The translations under genes were made by a program, and so were the position numbers. Below the pieces are notes generated by a model, which was not told where the DNA came from, ran no database searches, and was given only the letters and a program-made list of their open reading frames with translations. Positions 43,056-51,775 of a DNA stretch of 64,000 bases are shown in pieces. Source of the DNA: Aquimarina rhabdastrellae (GTDB lineage Bacteria > Bacteroidota > Bacteroidia > Flavobacteriales > Flavobacteriaceae); the NCBI GenBank assembly GCA_947387485.1, contig CANDNT010000002.1, positions 496,001 through 560,000 on the forward strand, read 5' to 3'. The first letter of the stretch is position 1; every line of letters starts with the position of its first letter.

Positions 43056-43063
43056 CAAAAGTA
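43056..43063 (-). promoter_or_regulatory. Promoter -7 box of rseP
   Basis: TACTTTTG on the minus strand fits TAnnTTTG, 27 bp from the ATG. Confidence 0.55.
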
Positions 43064-43161
43064 ACCTTTTAAGGCTGTATTAAAAAGTAATAAAGTGATA
43101 GTTGTTTATATTTAATATTTTTTTAGCTAAAAAAAAGAATGCAAATCAACGGGATAAGCCG

Positions 43162-43169
43162 TAATTTTG
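43162..43169 (+). promoter_or_regulatory. Promoter -7 box of the SCO gene
   Basis: TAATTTTG fits TAnnTTTG. It lies downstream of the in-frame ATG 43139 and so supports the later start at 43193. Confidence 0.55.
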
Positions 43170-43192
43170 CAGCCATTTTAAATAGCAAATCT

Positions 43193-43876
43193 ATGCTTCA
43201 GTTTTTTTCTAAATACAAATTCTTTGCCATTGTTTTATTTGTATTATCTGCCATCATTATAAGTATTATCTACTCTGTTCTTAAACCTAATAAAGTATTA
43301 CCTGTTTATGAACCCTATATGGTAAATCAAAAATTAGTAGACACAACAGTACAACACATTAGGAAATTTCATACCATAGCAGATTTTGAATTGATTAATC
43401 AAAACGGAAAAACGATTACTCAAAAAGATTATGCAGATAAAATTTATGTAGCAGATTTTTTCTTTACTACATGTCAGACAATCTGTCCTATTATGACAGG
43501 GCATATGGTTGAGATTCAAGAGAAATTAAAGAACGATAATGAAGTACTTTTACTTTCACATTCTGTAACTCCAGAAATAGATACTGTTGCACAATTAAAA
43601 AAATATGCGATACAAAAAGGAGTAAATGATAAAAAATGGAATCTAGTTACAGGTGATAAAAAGCAAATTTATGATTTAGCTAGAAAATCATACCTGGCAG
43701 CCGAGTCAGAAGGTGATGGCGGACCTTATGATATGGTACATACAGAGAATTTTGTATTAGTAGATCCTAGTAGGCGAATTAGAGGTTTTTATGATGGAAC
43801 TAATCCAGATGAAATTGATCATTTATTAGAAGATATTAAAATACTTAAAGAAGAGCTTAAGAAAAAGCAAGAATAA
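43193..43876 (+). CDS. SCO1/SenC-family copper/thioredoxin-fold protein
   Basis: This 227-aa protein has an N-terminal TM anchor (about 9-29) and a periplasmic thioredoxin fold. The copper/redox motif is TTCQTICPIM with C94 and C98, plus the conserved H183 (MVHTENF). SCO proteins assemble the CuA site of cytochrome oxidase or act as thiol reductases. Start 43193 is preferred because a TAnnTTTG box (43162-43169) lies inside the longer ORF. It is followed by feoA with a separate promoter. Confidence 0.92.
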   Translation: MLQFFSKYKFFAIVLFVLSAIIISIIYSVLKPNKVLPVYEPYMVNQKLVDTTVQHIRKFHTIADFELINQNGKTITQKDYADKIYVADFFFTTCQTICPIMTGHMVEIQEKLKNDNEVLLLSHSVTPEIDTVAQLKKYAIQKGVNDKKWNLVTGDKKQIYDLARKSYLAAESEGDGGPYDMVHTENFVLVDPSRRIRGFYDGTNPDEIDHLLEDIKILKEELKKKQE

Positions 43877-43931
43877 TAACACTTTAAATTTACTAATAAG
43901 TTAAAATTTAACATTAAGATAATATTTTAGC

Positions 43932-43939
43932 TATTTTTG
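43932..43939 (+). promoter_or_regulatory. Promoter -7 box of the feo operon
   Basis: TATTTTTG fits TAnnTTTG, 27 bp before the TTG start of feoA. Confidence 0.55.
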
Positions 43940-43965
43940 CTTTTTGTTTAATTAATCTAAATAAG

Positions 43966-44193
43966 TTGAAGAGTACATTAGCTGCATTAGAAATAGGAAA
44001 AAAAGGAATTATTAAAGAAATAGCCTTGGATCAAGTTCCTTTAAAACTAATTGAAATGGGATGTTTGCCTGGTAGTGAAGTAGAATTATTAAGAATAGCA
44101 CCTTTTAATGGGCCTATGTATCTTAATATAGAAGGAAATCATCTTGCTATGCGAAAAGAAACAGCAACTTATATTGAAGTTGAATTGATATAA
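43966..44193 (+). CDS. feoA: FeoA, ferrous iron transport accessory protein
   Basis: This is a 75-aa SH3-like cytoplasmic protein that assists FeoB. Family features: STLAALEIGKKGIIKEI at the start, LKLIEMGCLPGSEVELLRIAP (about 26-46) and a final MRKETATYIEVE. The start is TTG 43966. The promoter box just upstream leaves no room for an earlier codon, and no in-frame ATG would keep the conserved N-terminus. feoB follows after 22 bp. Confidence 0.92.
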   Translation: MKSTLAALEIGKKGIIKEIALDQVPLKLIEMGCLPGSEVELLRIAPFNGPMYLNIEGNHLAMRKETATYIEVELI

Positions 44194-44215
44194 ACAATTT
44201 AGTTATCTCCCCCAT

Positions 44216-46297
44216 ATGACAAAGAACCTTAAAGTTGCTTTAGTAGGAAATCCTAATACAGGAAAAACATCTCTTTTTAATATTTTAACTGGATTGAATC
44301 AACAAGTTGGTAACTATCCAGGAATAACAGTAGAAAAAAAAGAAGGTAGTTGTAAATTAACAAATGAGCAAAAGGCAAAAATCATAGATTTACCAGGAAC
44401 TTATAGCCTTAATGCTTCTTCTGTAGATGAAAATGTAGCTGTAGAAGTACTAAGTAATCCTAATCATTCCTCATATCCAGATCTTGCTGTTGTTGTTTGC
44501 GAAGTAGAAAATCTCAAAAGAAATCTATTATTATTCACTCAAGTAAAAGATTTGCAAATCCCTACTATTTTGGTGATCAATATGACAGATCAAATGTCAA
44601 AAAGAGGGATAACTATAGATGTTCCTGTTCTGGAAGAAGCACTACAAACTAAAATAGTTTTAACAAGTACTCGCAAGAAAACGGGGATAGAAGAACTAAA
44701 AAAAGCAATCTTAGATTATAAAAAAGTCGATACAGAGAAAAGTATTGATATCACAACTATTGATCCAGTTTATTTTAAAGAAATACAAGAAGCTTTCCCA
44801 GAACAAACTATATATAGATCATGGTTGATGCTTACTCAAGAATTTGGGATGAGAAATGTAGTTGCTAATACTATTTTTAAAGAAAAAGATCGTAATAGTC
44901 ATAAAAAGTTACAGCATAAAGAGACTATTAAGCGTTATCAATTTATTAATAATGCGCTTAAAAAAGCTTTTACAATTAATAAAGAAAAAGCAACAGGTTT
45001 AAGAGCAAAACTAGATCATATATTAACACATAAAGTAGGCGGTTACATCATCTTTTTATTGATTTTGTTGTTAATTTTTCAAGCGATATACGATTGGTCA
45101 TCATATCCAATGGATTGGATAGACGAGACCTTTGCAAATTTGAGCGAGTGGACAAAAGGAGCGTTACCAGATGGTGTTTTTACGAGCTTAATAGCAGAAG
45201 GAATTATACCTGGAATAGGAGGAGTAGTAATTTTTATACCACAAATAGCATTTTTATTCTTATTTATCTCGATTTTAGAAGAAAGCGGTTATATGAGTAG
45301 AGTGGTCTTTTTGATGGATAAAATCATGAGACGCTTTGGGCTGAGCGGTAAAAGTGTCGTACCATTAATATCAGGAACTGCATGTGCTATCCCAGCTGTA
45401 ATGGCTGCACGTAATATAGAAAATTGGAAAGAACGATTAATAACTATATTGATCGTACCGTTTACAACTTGTTCTGCAAGACTACCAGTGTATTTAATAC
45501 TAATAGCATTAATTATTCCAGAAGGTACAATTTTTGGGGTTTTTGGATTGCAAAGTATGACCTTAATGGGGTTATACTTATTGGGATTTGTCACCGCAAT
45601 AGCAGCTTCGTGGTTATTAAACAAAATACTTAAAATTGAGAATAGAAGCACATTTGTAGTTGAGATGCCAGATTATAAAATGCCACTGCCAAGAAATGTG
45701 ATAGTGACTGTGATCGAAAAAACAAAAGCATTTGTGTTAGGAGCAGGTAAGATCATTTTGGCAATTTCTATCATATTATGGGTATTGGCAAGTTATGGAC
45801 CTGGAGAAAAATTTGATAAGGCAGAAGAAATTGTAACGACTGCATATCAAAACCAAGTCTCACAAGAAGAGCTGCAAGAAAAAATAGCATCATATCAATT
45901 AGAGCATTCTTATATCGGTTATATGGGTAAGACGATAGAGCCAGCAGTGAAACCTTTGGGATATGATTGGAAAATAGGGATAGCATTAATCAGTTCTTTT
46001 GCAGCTAGAGAAGTTTTTGTAGGTACATTGGCAACTATCTATAGTGTAGGTAGTGAAGATGAAGAAAAAATAAAAGATCGCATGGCTTCAGAAGTGTATG
46101 CTTCTGGCCAACCAGTATTCACATTTGCAAGTGGTATGTCCTTACTTTTATTTTATGCATTTGCCATGCAATGTATGAGTACTATAGCCATAGTTAAACG
46201 AGAAACAAATAGTTGGAAATGGGCAACATTTCAGTTGGTATTTATGAGTGGGTTGGCATATATAGCCGCATTAATTGCATTTCAGTTTTTAAAATAG
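44216..46297 (+). CDS. feoB: FeoB, ferrous iron transporter
   Basis: This 693-aa inner-membrane Fe(II) transporter has an N-terminal G domain: G1 GNPNTGKTS (11-19), G3 DLPGTYS (about 59-65) and G4 NMTD (about 122-125). A helical regulatory region and two gate domains with about eight TM helices follow. The gates include the Cys-containing CAIPAVMAARNI and the core segments FTTCSARLPVYLI and AAREVFVGTL. It is part of feoA-feoB-46.3 kb protein-46.9 kb mini-protein, all closely spaced. The Cys-bearing SGTACAIP gate is intact. Confidence 0.96.
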   Translation: MTKNLKVALVGNPNTGKTSLFNILTGLNQQVGNYPGITVEKKEGSCKLTNEQKAKIIDLPGTYSLNASSVDENVAVEVLSNPNHSSYPDLAVVVCEVENLKRNLLLFTQVKDLQIPTILVINMTDQMSKRGITIDVPVLEEALQTKIVLTSTRKKTGIEELKKAILDYKKVDTEKSIDITTIDPVYFKEIQEAFPEQTIYRSWLMLTQEFGMRNVVANTIFKEKDRNSHKKLQHKETIKRYQFINNALKKAFTINKEKATGLRAKLDHILTHKVGGYIIFLLILLLIFQAIYDWSSYPMDWIDETFANLSEWTKGALPDGVFTSLIAEGIIPGIGGVVIFIPQIAFLFLFISILEESGYMSRVVFLMDKIMRRFGLSGKSVVPLISGTACAIPAVMAARNIENWKERLITILIVPFTTCSARLPVYLILIALIIPEGTIFGVFGLQSMTLMGLYLLGFVTAIAASWLLNKILKIENRSTFVVEMPDYKMPLPRNVIVTVIEKTKAFVLGAGKIILAISIILWVLASYGPGEKFDKAEEIVTTAYQNQVSQEELQEKIASYQLEHSYIGYMGKTIEPAVKPLGYDWKIGIALISSFAAREVFVGTLATIYSVGSEDEEKIKDRMASEVYASGQPVFTFASGMSLLLFYAFAMQCMSTIAIVKRETNSWKWATFQLVFMSGLAYIAALIAFQFLK

Positions 46298-46307
46298 AGA
46301 AGATAAG

Positions 46308-46874
46308 ATGAGAATATTTTTTAATATAGTTTTATTCGTTGTTTTAAGTCATACTGCTTTTTCTCAAGAAGATAAAGCTATTATACTTAAAGGGCCTACC
46401 GACTGGAGGTATGAAAAAATAGCTTTTCCACTGGACTTTGCTCCAGATATTAACTATAAAGGATTTGAAGAATTACGCTTTGCGCCAGAAATGTTTAACA
46501 AAGGTAAAGCATATTATTTTACATATGTTTTTGTCATAGTATTAGAAGACAAAAAAACGATTACAACTGAAGAAATAGACGACTTTTTAACCCAATACTA
46601 TAAAGGTTTATGCAAAGTTGTAGCGGATTCCAAAAAAATGACAGTGGATCTAAGTAAGATTAATGTAGAAACAACGAAGCATGAAGATCAGATTCATGCC
46701 CAGATACAATTCTTAGATACGTTTACAGACGGAGAAAAAATTGCTTTACAAATGGAAATTGATATCGTTAAGAAGAATAGTGATCTCGTATTAGTTTCGT
46801 TAGTATCCCCTAAAACCAAACAAAGTGAAGTATGGCATAAACTACACCAAATAAAAGAAAGCATAAAACTTTGA
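46308..46874 (+). CDS. Secreted protein of unknown function in the feo operon
   Basis: This is a 188-aa protein with a signal peptide (to about TAFSQ, residue 20). The mature part has alternating strands (WRYEKIAFPLDFAPD, YYFTYVFVIVLE, HAQIQFLDTF) and no recognised motif. It begins 10 bp after feoB and ends 2 bp before the Cys-rich mini-protein gene, so it is co-expressed with the iron transporter. The function in iron handling is only inferred from location. Confidence 0.65.
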   Translation: MRIFFNIVLFVVLSHTAFSQEDKAIILKGPTDWRYEKIAFPLDFAPDINYKGFEELRFAPEMFNKGKAYYFTYVFVIVLEDKKTITTEEIDDFLTQYYKGLCKVVADSKKMTVDLSKINVETTKHEDQIHAQIQFLDTFTDGEKIALQMEIDIVKKNSDLVLVSLVSPKTKQSEVWHKLHQIKESIKL

Positions 46875-46876
46875 TT

Positions 46877-47017
46877 ATGGAGATACAAGAGATTCTAGTA
46901 GGTATTGTGTTTATATGGGCAGTTGGTTTCTTGATAAAGAAATTTTTCTTTCCTATAAGAAGAACCAAAAAGAAATCACAAATCTCATGCGGAAGTGATA
47001 ATTGTGGTTGCCATTAA
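46877..47017 (+). CDS. FeoB-associated Cys-rich membrane mini-protein
   Basis: This 46-aa protein is too short for most gene finders. A TM helix (about 5-20) is followed by a basic stretch (IRRTKKK) and a C-terminal tail with C38, C43, C45 and H46 (SCGSDNCGCH). This is the layout of the FeoB-associated Cys-rich membrane protein family. It is thought to help FeoB, perhaps by metal binding, though its role is not established. It follows the preceding gene by 2 bp at the end of the feo operon. Confidence 0.85.
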   Translation: MEIQEILVGIVFIWAVGFLIKKFFFPIRRTKKKSQISCGSDNCGCH

Positions 47018-47029
47018 AACACAAGTACT

Positions 47030-47959
47030 TTATGATGTAGATTTAAGTTTAAATAATTTTAAAGGTTTACTACTAATTAAGAAAACCCCTATAAAAATTA
47101 AAATACAGCATAAAAGCTTATTAAAAGTAATATCTCCTTTATAACTAGATTCACTAGAAAGATAAGTGATTAAAGCAACCAGGAACATAGCAATTACAGG
47201 TTGTACATAAATATAGCTTCCCGATACAGAAGGTTTAACATATTGCAAGGCAAACATATTGAGTAAATAAGCCAAAAAAGTTGGTCCTACTATTACATAA
47301 AATAAGGCAATCCAATCTGTAGATGCATATATAGCAAAATCCGTTGAAAGTAATTTTTGAATGCCAAAAGGGAACATAAATATAAAACCATAAAAGAATA
47401 CCCAACAGATAACAGTAATAGGCTTATAACGTTGCATTAATGGCTTAACTAATACTAGATAAAAAGAATAAGAAAGCGCATTAATAAAAACAAAAACATT
47501 TCCTAATAAAGAACCAGAACCCAATCCAGAGTTTCCTAAATAAATTAATAAAACAGCTCCTAAAGCCCCTAGAGAGACTCCAGTAATACGTTGTGGAGTT
47601 AAAGGTTCTTTCAAGATAAAATAACTAATGATTACTGTAAAAATAGGAATGGCTGTTACAATTATAGAAGCATCTACAGGAGAGGTCAAACTTAAACCAT
47701 TCATAGAGAATAGCTGATTCATACAAACACCTAGTAACCCACATAGTGCTAAAAGACCATGTTCTCTTTTTGCAACAGTTTCTTTGATAAAAAGCTTAAG
47801 TATAAAAAATAAGATTCCAGCCCCCGCAATTCGTAAAAAAACAAGTGCAGAAGCCTGAATGCGATCTGGCATCAATCCTTTTGCTATAAGGTAGTTAGCG
47901 CCGTAAATAATGTTTACACTTAATAAAGCAGTATGTGCTTTGAGGGAATTTGACATCAT
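47030..47959 (-). CDS. EamA/DMT-family transporter
   Basis: This 309-aa inner-membrane protein has ten predicted TM helices in two EamA repeats (about 8-140 and 150-295). Typical features are LKEPLTPQRITGVSLGALGAVL at the end of the first repeat and SYIYVQPVIAMFLVAL in the second. DMT transporters export metabolites or amino acids; the substrate is unknown. The start may be Met1 or Met2 (MMSNS). It converges with the feo operon. Confidence 0.88.
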   Translation of the reverse strand: MMSNSLKAHTALLSVNIIYGANYLIAKGLMPDRIQASALVFLRIAGAGILFFILKLFIKETVAKREHGLLALCGLLGVCMNQLFSMNGLSLTSPVDASIIVTAIPIFTVIISYFILKEPLTPQRITGVSLGALGAVLLIYLGNSGLGSGSLLGNVFVFINALSYSFYLVLVKPLMQRYKPITVICWVFFYGFIFMFPFGIQKLLSTDFAIYASTDWIALFYVIVGPTFLAYLLNMFALQYVKPSVSGSYIYVQPVIAMFLVALITYLSSESSYKGDITFNKLLCCILIFIGVFLISSKPLKLFKLKSTS

Positions 47960-48005
47960 TGGGCAAAGATGCTAAAATCTAGTGAAAAGATAGACTAGCT
48001 AACAT

Positions 48006-48422
48006 TTATTTAACGATCAGCTCAAGAGTATATGAATCGGGATCAATTTGTTGACCAGAAATAGGGTAAGGATTAATGTTATAAGCCAAAATTTCTTGAG
48101 TATCGTCCTTAAGAATTGACTTTTCATTTTTAGGATGTATACCCTGTGCCCCAAAAGTCAATATCAATTCTTTAAGAAGTTCTTCTTTTTTATAAATAGC
48201 TATTTTAACTTTGGCTTGACCAGCCCAAACGCAATTTACTTTTTTAGGACATCTTGAGTCCTCAATAACTTCTAGTAATTTAATTTGATGTTTACCTATC
48301 TCAAATGATGTTTGCATAGGGAGTTTGGTAACTATTACAGGAGGTTTTGCTGCTGGATTTTGCTCTTGTGCGTAGAGCGAAAGCGAACATAAGAATAAAA
48401 GTAAATAACAAAAAGTCTTCAT
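48006..48422 (-). CDS. Small secreted protein with CPxxxxCVWAG motif
   Basis: This is a 138-aa exported protein with a signal peptide (to about LYAQ, residue 19). The mature part has a motif DSRCPKKVNCVWAGQAKV (about 56-73) with two Cys, seen in several uncharacterised bacterial exported proteins, and a beta-strand-rich C-terminus. No function is known. It has no evident operon partner: the upstream neighbour begins 87 bp away on the same strand. Confidence 0.65.
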   Translation of the reverse strand: MKTFCYLLLFLCSLSLYAQEQNPAAKPPVIVTKLPMQTSFEIGKHQIKLLEVIEDSRCPKKVNCVWAGQAKVKIAIYKKEELLKELILTFGAQGIHPKNEKSILKDDTQEILAYNINPYPISGQQIDPDSYTLELIVK

Positions 48423-48508
48423 GATTAGGTGCGATTAAATATTTATCATGTTAAAGATAAAGAAAATAGCATGCCAAAAATGAAAATGACCCGAATTACA
48501 GTAGGAGA

Positions 48509-49246
48509 TTACATACCCCTTTCTTTTTGGATTTGCTCGTAAGCTTTTTGTACTGTTCTAAATTTCTCTTCAGCACCTTTTACATATGCATCACCTAGAT
48601 GTTGTACTTTATCGGGATGATATTTTTTAGCCATATTTCTAAACGCCTTTTTTACTTCGGCATTAGAGGCAGATTTGTCTATTTCTAAGATTTTATAAGC
48701 ATTATCGGCAGACTTAAAAAACATAGCTTTAATACTTTCAAAATCATGACGACCTATTCTTAAAAAACCAGACATAAGTTCAATCTCTCTAGCTTCGGCT
48801 TCACTTACCACACCATCTGCATTTGCAATACCAAATAAAAAGTGAATGATTTGTAGGCGAGAAGGATATCGAGTACGTTGAGATAGGTAGAAACAAATAC
48901 GTTGAGCAGAAACCTCTCTTTTCTTTATAACCTCATTAAAAGTTTTAAAAATGGCATTAGCATGATCTTTACCATAAGAAGAAACAAAATATTGACGCAC
49001 ATAAATGAGTTCGGTTTGGTTTACATGCCCATCTGCCTTAATAACAATAGAAGCTAATGACAATAAATTTAACTCAAAATCACCAGGACTTACTTCTTTA
49101 CGAGTTTTAAATGCAGAATTAATAGACGATGATTTATTTGATGAGGCGCCATCAAATAAACTACCTAGTATAAATCCTAATAAAGCACCAGGATATCTAA
49201 AAAAAATAAAACCTAAAACAGCACCTGCCCATTTAACCATAAACAT
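48509..49246 (-). CDS. TerB/DnaJ-domain membrane protein, DjlA-like
   Basis: This is a 245-aa protein. An N-terminal glycine-rich TM segment (about 5-30, GAVLGFIFFRYPGALLGFILG in two halves) precedes a TerB-like helical domain (about 55-165, LASIVIKADGHVNQTELIYV). The C-terminal J domain (about 180-245) has the HPD motif in KKYHPDKV. The order TM-TerB-J matches DjlA, a membrane-bound co-chaperone of DnaK. An alternative start at the third codon (Met3) is equally possible. Confidence 0.88.
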   Translation of the reverse strand: MFMVKWAGAVLGFIFFRYPGALLGFILGSLFDGASSNKSSSINSAFKTRKEVSPGDFELNLLSLASIVIKADGHVNQTELIYVRQYFVSSYGKDHANAIFKTFNEVIKKREVSAQRICFYLSQRTRYPSRLQIIHFLFGIANADGVVSEAEAREIELMSGFLRIGRHDFESIKAMFFKSADNAYKILEIDKSASNAEVKKAFRNMAKKYHPDKVQHLGDAYVKGAEEKFRTVQKAYEQIQKERGM

Positions 49247-49396
49247 TTTTTTAATTAAATATACAATTTAAAGAACTACTAGAACCTTGCCATAGTATAA
49301 TATGTCTTAAAATAAGCAGTCAATGTTACAAGAAAAGTATCTTTAATAAACAATTAATGACGACTTGGCAGACTCATCTAACTGGTATATAATTTG

Positions 49397-49404
49397 TATC
49401 TTTG
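49397..49404 (+). promoter_or_regulatory. Promoter -7 box of the bacilliredoxin gene
   Basis: TATCTTTG fits TAnnTTTG, 37 bp upstream of the ATG. Confidence 0.55.
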
Positions 49405-49441
49405 AAATAGTACAAATTATAATAAAATAAAAGAACAATAT

Positions 49442-49852
49442 ATGTATCCAGCAGACTTAGTAAAACCAATGAGAGAAGACCTTACAAATATTGGTTTTGA
49501 AGAATTACATACACCAGATGCAGTGGATGAAGCAATAGCGAAAAATGGGACTACTTTGGTAGTTGTAAATTCAGTATGTGGATGTGCTGCAGCTAATGCA
49601 AGACCAGGTGCAAAAATGTCTTTGGACAATGATAAAAAACCTGACTACCTGGTAACAGTATTTGCAGGTGTAGATAGAGAAGCAGTAGACAAAGCAAGAG
49701 GGTTTATGATCCCTTTCCCACCATCATCACCATCAATGGCATTGTTCAAAGATGGAGAGTTAGTGCATATGCTTGAGCGTCACCATATTGAAGGGCGTCC
49801 GGCAGAGATGATTGCAGAGAATTTAAGAGATGCATACAACGATCATTGCTAG
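49442..49852 (+). CDS. BrxA/BrxB-family bacilliredoxin
   Basis: This is a 136-aa thioredoxin-fold protein with the family CGC motif (C46-G47-C48, VCGCAAANARPG). In Firmicutes it reduces bacillithiolated proteins; several Bacteroidota also make bacillithiol, so the role may be similar. The TVFAGVDREAVDKARGF, MALFKDGELVHMLERH and PAEMIAENL segments are typical of YphP/YqiW. It is monocistronic, with its own promoter and terminator. Confidence 0.92.
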   Translation: MYPADLVKPMREDLTNIGFEELHTPDAVDEAIAKNGTTLVVVNSVCGCAAANARPGAKMSLDNDKKPDYLVTVFAGVDREAVDKARGFMIPFPPSSPSMALFKDGELVHMLERHHIEGRPAEMIAENLRDAYNDHC

Positions 49853-49876
49853 TAAAAAAACATACTAAATTACCTT

Positions 49877-49910
49877 AAAAACCGTTTGATATACAAACGG
49901 TTTTTATTTT
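49877..49910 (+). terminator. Terminator after the bacilliredoxin gene
   Basis: AAAAACCGTTTG pairs with CAAACGGTTTTT around ATATA, followed by a further T-rich stretch. Confidence 0.9.
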
Positions 49911-50004
49911 TCTTAAAAAGATTGGTTTACACAAAATAAATTTAGACATTGCACCCCTTAATTTAAAGTAATTCTAAATTTAGAATAGCGTAAACGTCAA
50001 GAAG

Positions 50005-50742
50005 ATGATTAAGAAAATTATATCTTACCCTCTTACAGTTATTTTTTATCTGTGTTTTGGACTCACTTTAGTAGTTTTTCATCCATTACAATGGTTAGGA
50101 CTTAAATTAGGAGGAGCAAATAGTCATAGAAAAGTTGTAAATTACATGAACTTTTTCTTGTTGAGAAGTTTACATGTTTTAGGAACTTCTATACAATTTA
50201 AAAATACACACAAATTACCTCAAAATAGGCCATTCATCATAGCGGCTAATCATCAAAGTATGTATGACATACCTTTGATCTCATGGTTTTTGAGACAGTA
50301 TAAACCCAAGTTTATCTCTAAAATTGAATTAGGAAAAGGAATACCAAGTGTATCTTTTAATTTAAAATATGGAGGGTCGGTATTGATCGATCGTAAAAAT
50401 CCAAAACAATCATTACCAGCGTTAAGCAAATTTGGGAAATCATTAATTAAAAATACATACTCTGGAGTTATTTTTCCAGAAGGAACACGAAGCAGAAATG
50501 GAAACCCTAAAAAGTTTGCACATACAGGGTTAAAAATTTTATTTAAAAACGCTCCCGAAGCATTGGTAGTACCTGTGTCGATTAACAATAGTTGGAAATT
50601 AGTTAGGTTTGGAAGCTTTCCTATGGAAGTTGGGGTTAAACTTTCGTTAGAAGTGCAGGAGCCTATAGAAATAAACTCAGTAAACACAGCAGAATTGCTA
50701 GAAATCGTCGAAGACCGAGTTGTGTCGGGAATCGATAATTAA
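50005..50742 (+). CDS. plsC: 1-acyl-sn-glycerol-3-phosphate acyltransferase
   Basis: This 245-aa membrane enzyme acylates lysophosphatidic acid in phospholipid synthesis. An N-terminal TM segment (about 8-25) is followed by the catalytic NHQSMYD (H83, D88) motif, the substrate motif FPEGTRSR (about 157-164) and VPVSINNSW near 190. It is 12 bp upstream of an acyl-ACP desaturase gene, which suggests coupled control of membrane lipid composition. Confidence 0.9.
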   Translation: MIKKIISYPLTVIFYLCFGLTLVVFHPLQWLGLKLGGANSHRKVVNYMNFFLLRSLHVLGTSIQFKNTHKLPQNRPFIIAANHQSMYDIPLISWFLRQYKPKFISKIELGKGIPSVSFNLKYGGSVLIDRKNPKQSLPALSKFGKSLIKNTYSGVIFPEGTRSRNGNPKKFAHTGLKILFKNAPEALVVPVSINNSWKLVRFGSFPMEVGVKLSLEVQEPIEINSVNTAELLEIVEDRVVSGIDN

Positions 50743-50754
50743 AACCCTTTAATT

Positions 50755-51759
50755 ATGGCTTTAGATAATATTAGGCTAGAAGTAATGCAATTACTGGAAA
50801 AAAAGGTAGATACTTTTGTAGAAAAGTTCTTGATTCCAGTAGATAAAATTTGGCAACCAACAGATTTCTTACCCGATTCTCAAAATGAAGATACATTTTT
50901 TGATGAAGTAAAAGAACTAAGAGAGTTAGCCAAAGATTTACCATATGACTTCTGGGTAGTTCTTGTAGGAGATACTATTACAGAAGAAGCATTACCTACA
51001 TACGAATCGTGGTTAATGGATGTACAAGGTGTTAACCAACATGAAGACGGAAAAGACAATGGATGGGCAAAATGGGTGCGCTATTGGACTGGAGAAGAAA
51101 ATCGCCATGGAGATGTATTGAATAAATATTTATACCTATCTGGGCGAGTGAATATGATAGAAGTAGAACGTACTACACATCACTTAATTAATGATGGGTT
51201 TGATATAGGTACAGATCAAGATCCATACAAGAATTTTGTATATACAAGTTTTCAAGAATTAGCTACCTATGTATCGCATAACAGAGTAGCTAAAATGGCG
51301 AAGCAATATTCAAATAAAGCATTATCAAAAATGTGTAAGATTATTGCAGGAGACGAGATGCGTCACCATAATGCTTATAGTGAATTTGTAAAGAATATCT
51401 TTGAGGTTGATCCAAGTCAAATGATGCTTGCATTTTGCGATATGATGAAACGTAAAATCACAATGCCAGCACATTTCTTAAGAGAATCAGGAGAGTCTAT
51501 CGGTACAGCATTTGAAGAATTCTCTTATGCGGCACAACGTATAGGCGTTTATACTTCTCAAGATTATATCGATATCATGAAAAAATTAATTGATAAATGG
51601 GAGATCGATAAGCTTACAGAACTTACAGATGAAGCAGAGCGTGCACGTGATTACCTGATGAAGTTGCCGGCAAGAATGCAACGTATTAATGATCGATTGG
51701 TAATTCCAGATGAAATTTATAAGTTCAAATGGGTAAATGAACCATCACTGGTAAGATAA
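50755..51759 (+). CDS. Acyl-ACP desaturase
   Basis: This 334-aa soluble di-iron desaturase of the stearoyl-ACP type introduces a double bond into acyl-ACP. Iron-ligand motifs are EENRHGD (about 118-124) and DEMRHH (about 202-207), with a first-helix Glu in DTITEEALPTYES (about 74-86). The bacterial members are best known from actinobacteria and marine Bacteroidota. Placement right after plsC and 16 bp before an HD-domain gene suggests an operon that adjusts membrane unsaturation. Confidence 0.92.
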   Translation: MALDNIRLEVMQLLEKKVDTFVEKFLIPVDKIWQPTDFLPDSQNEDTFFDEVKELRELAKDLPYDFWVVLVGDTITEEALPTYESWLMDVQGVNQHEDGKDNGWAKWVRYWTGEENRHGDVLNKYLYLSGRVNMIEVERTTHHLINDGFDIGTDQDPYKNFVYTSFQELATYVSHNRVAKMAKQYSNKALSKMCKIIAGDEMRHHNAYSEFVKNIFEVDPSQMMLAFCDMMKRKITMPAHFLRESGESIGTAFEEFSYAAQRIGVYTSQDYIDIMKKLIDKWEIDKLTELTDEAERARDYLMKLPARMQRINDRLVIPDEIYKFKWVNEPSLVR

Positions 51760-51775
51760 AACAAAACCATTATAG

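Noticed and set aside
43139-43192. Longer start for the SCO gene
   Set aside because: A TAnnTTTG promoter box lies inside it (43162-43169), and the signal-anchor fits the later ATG.
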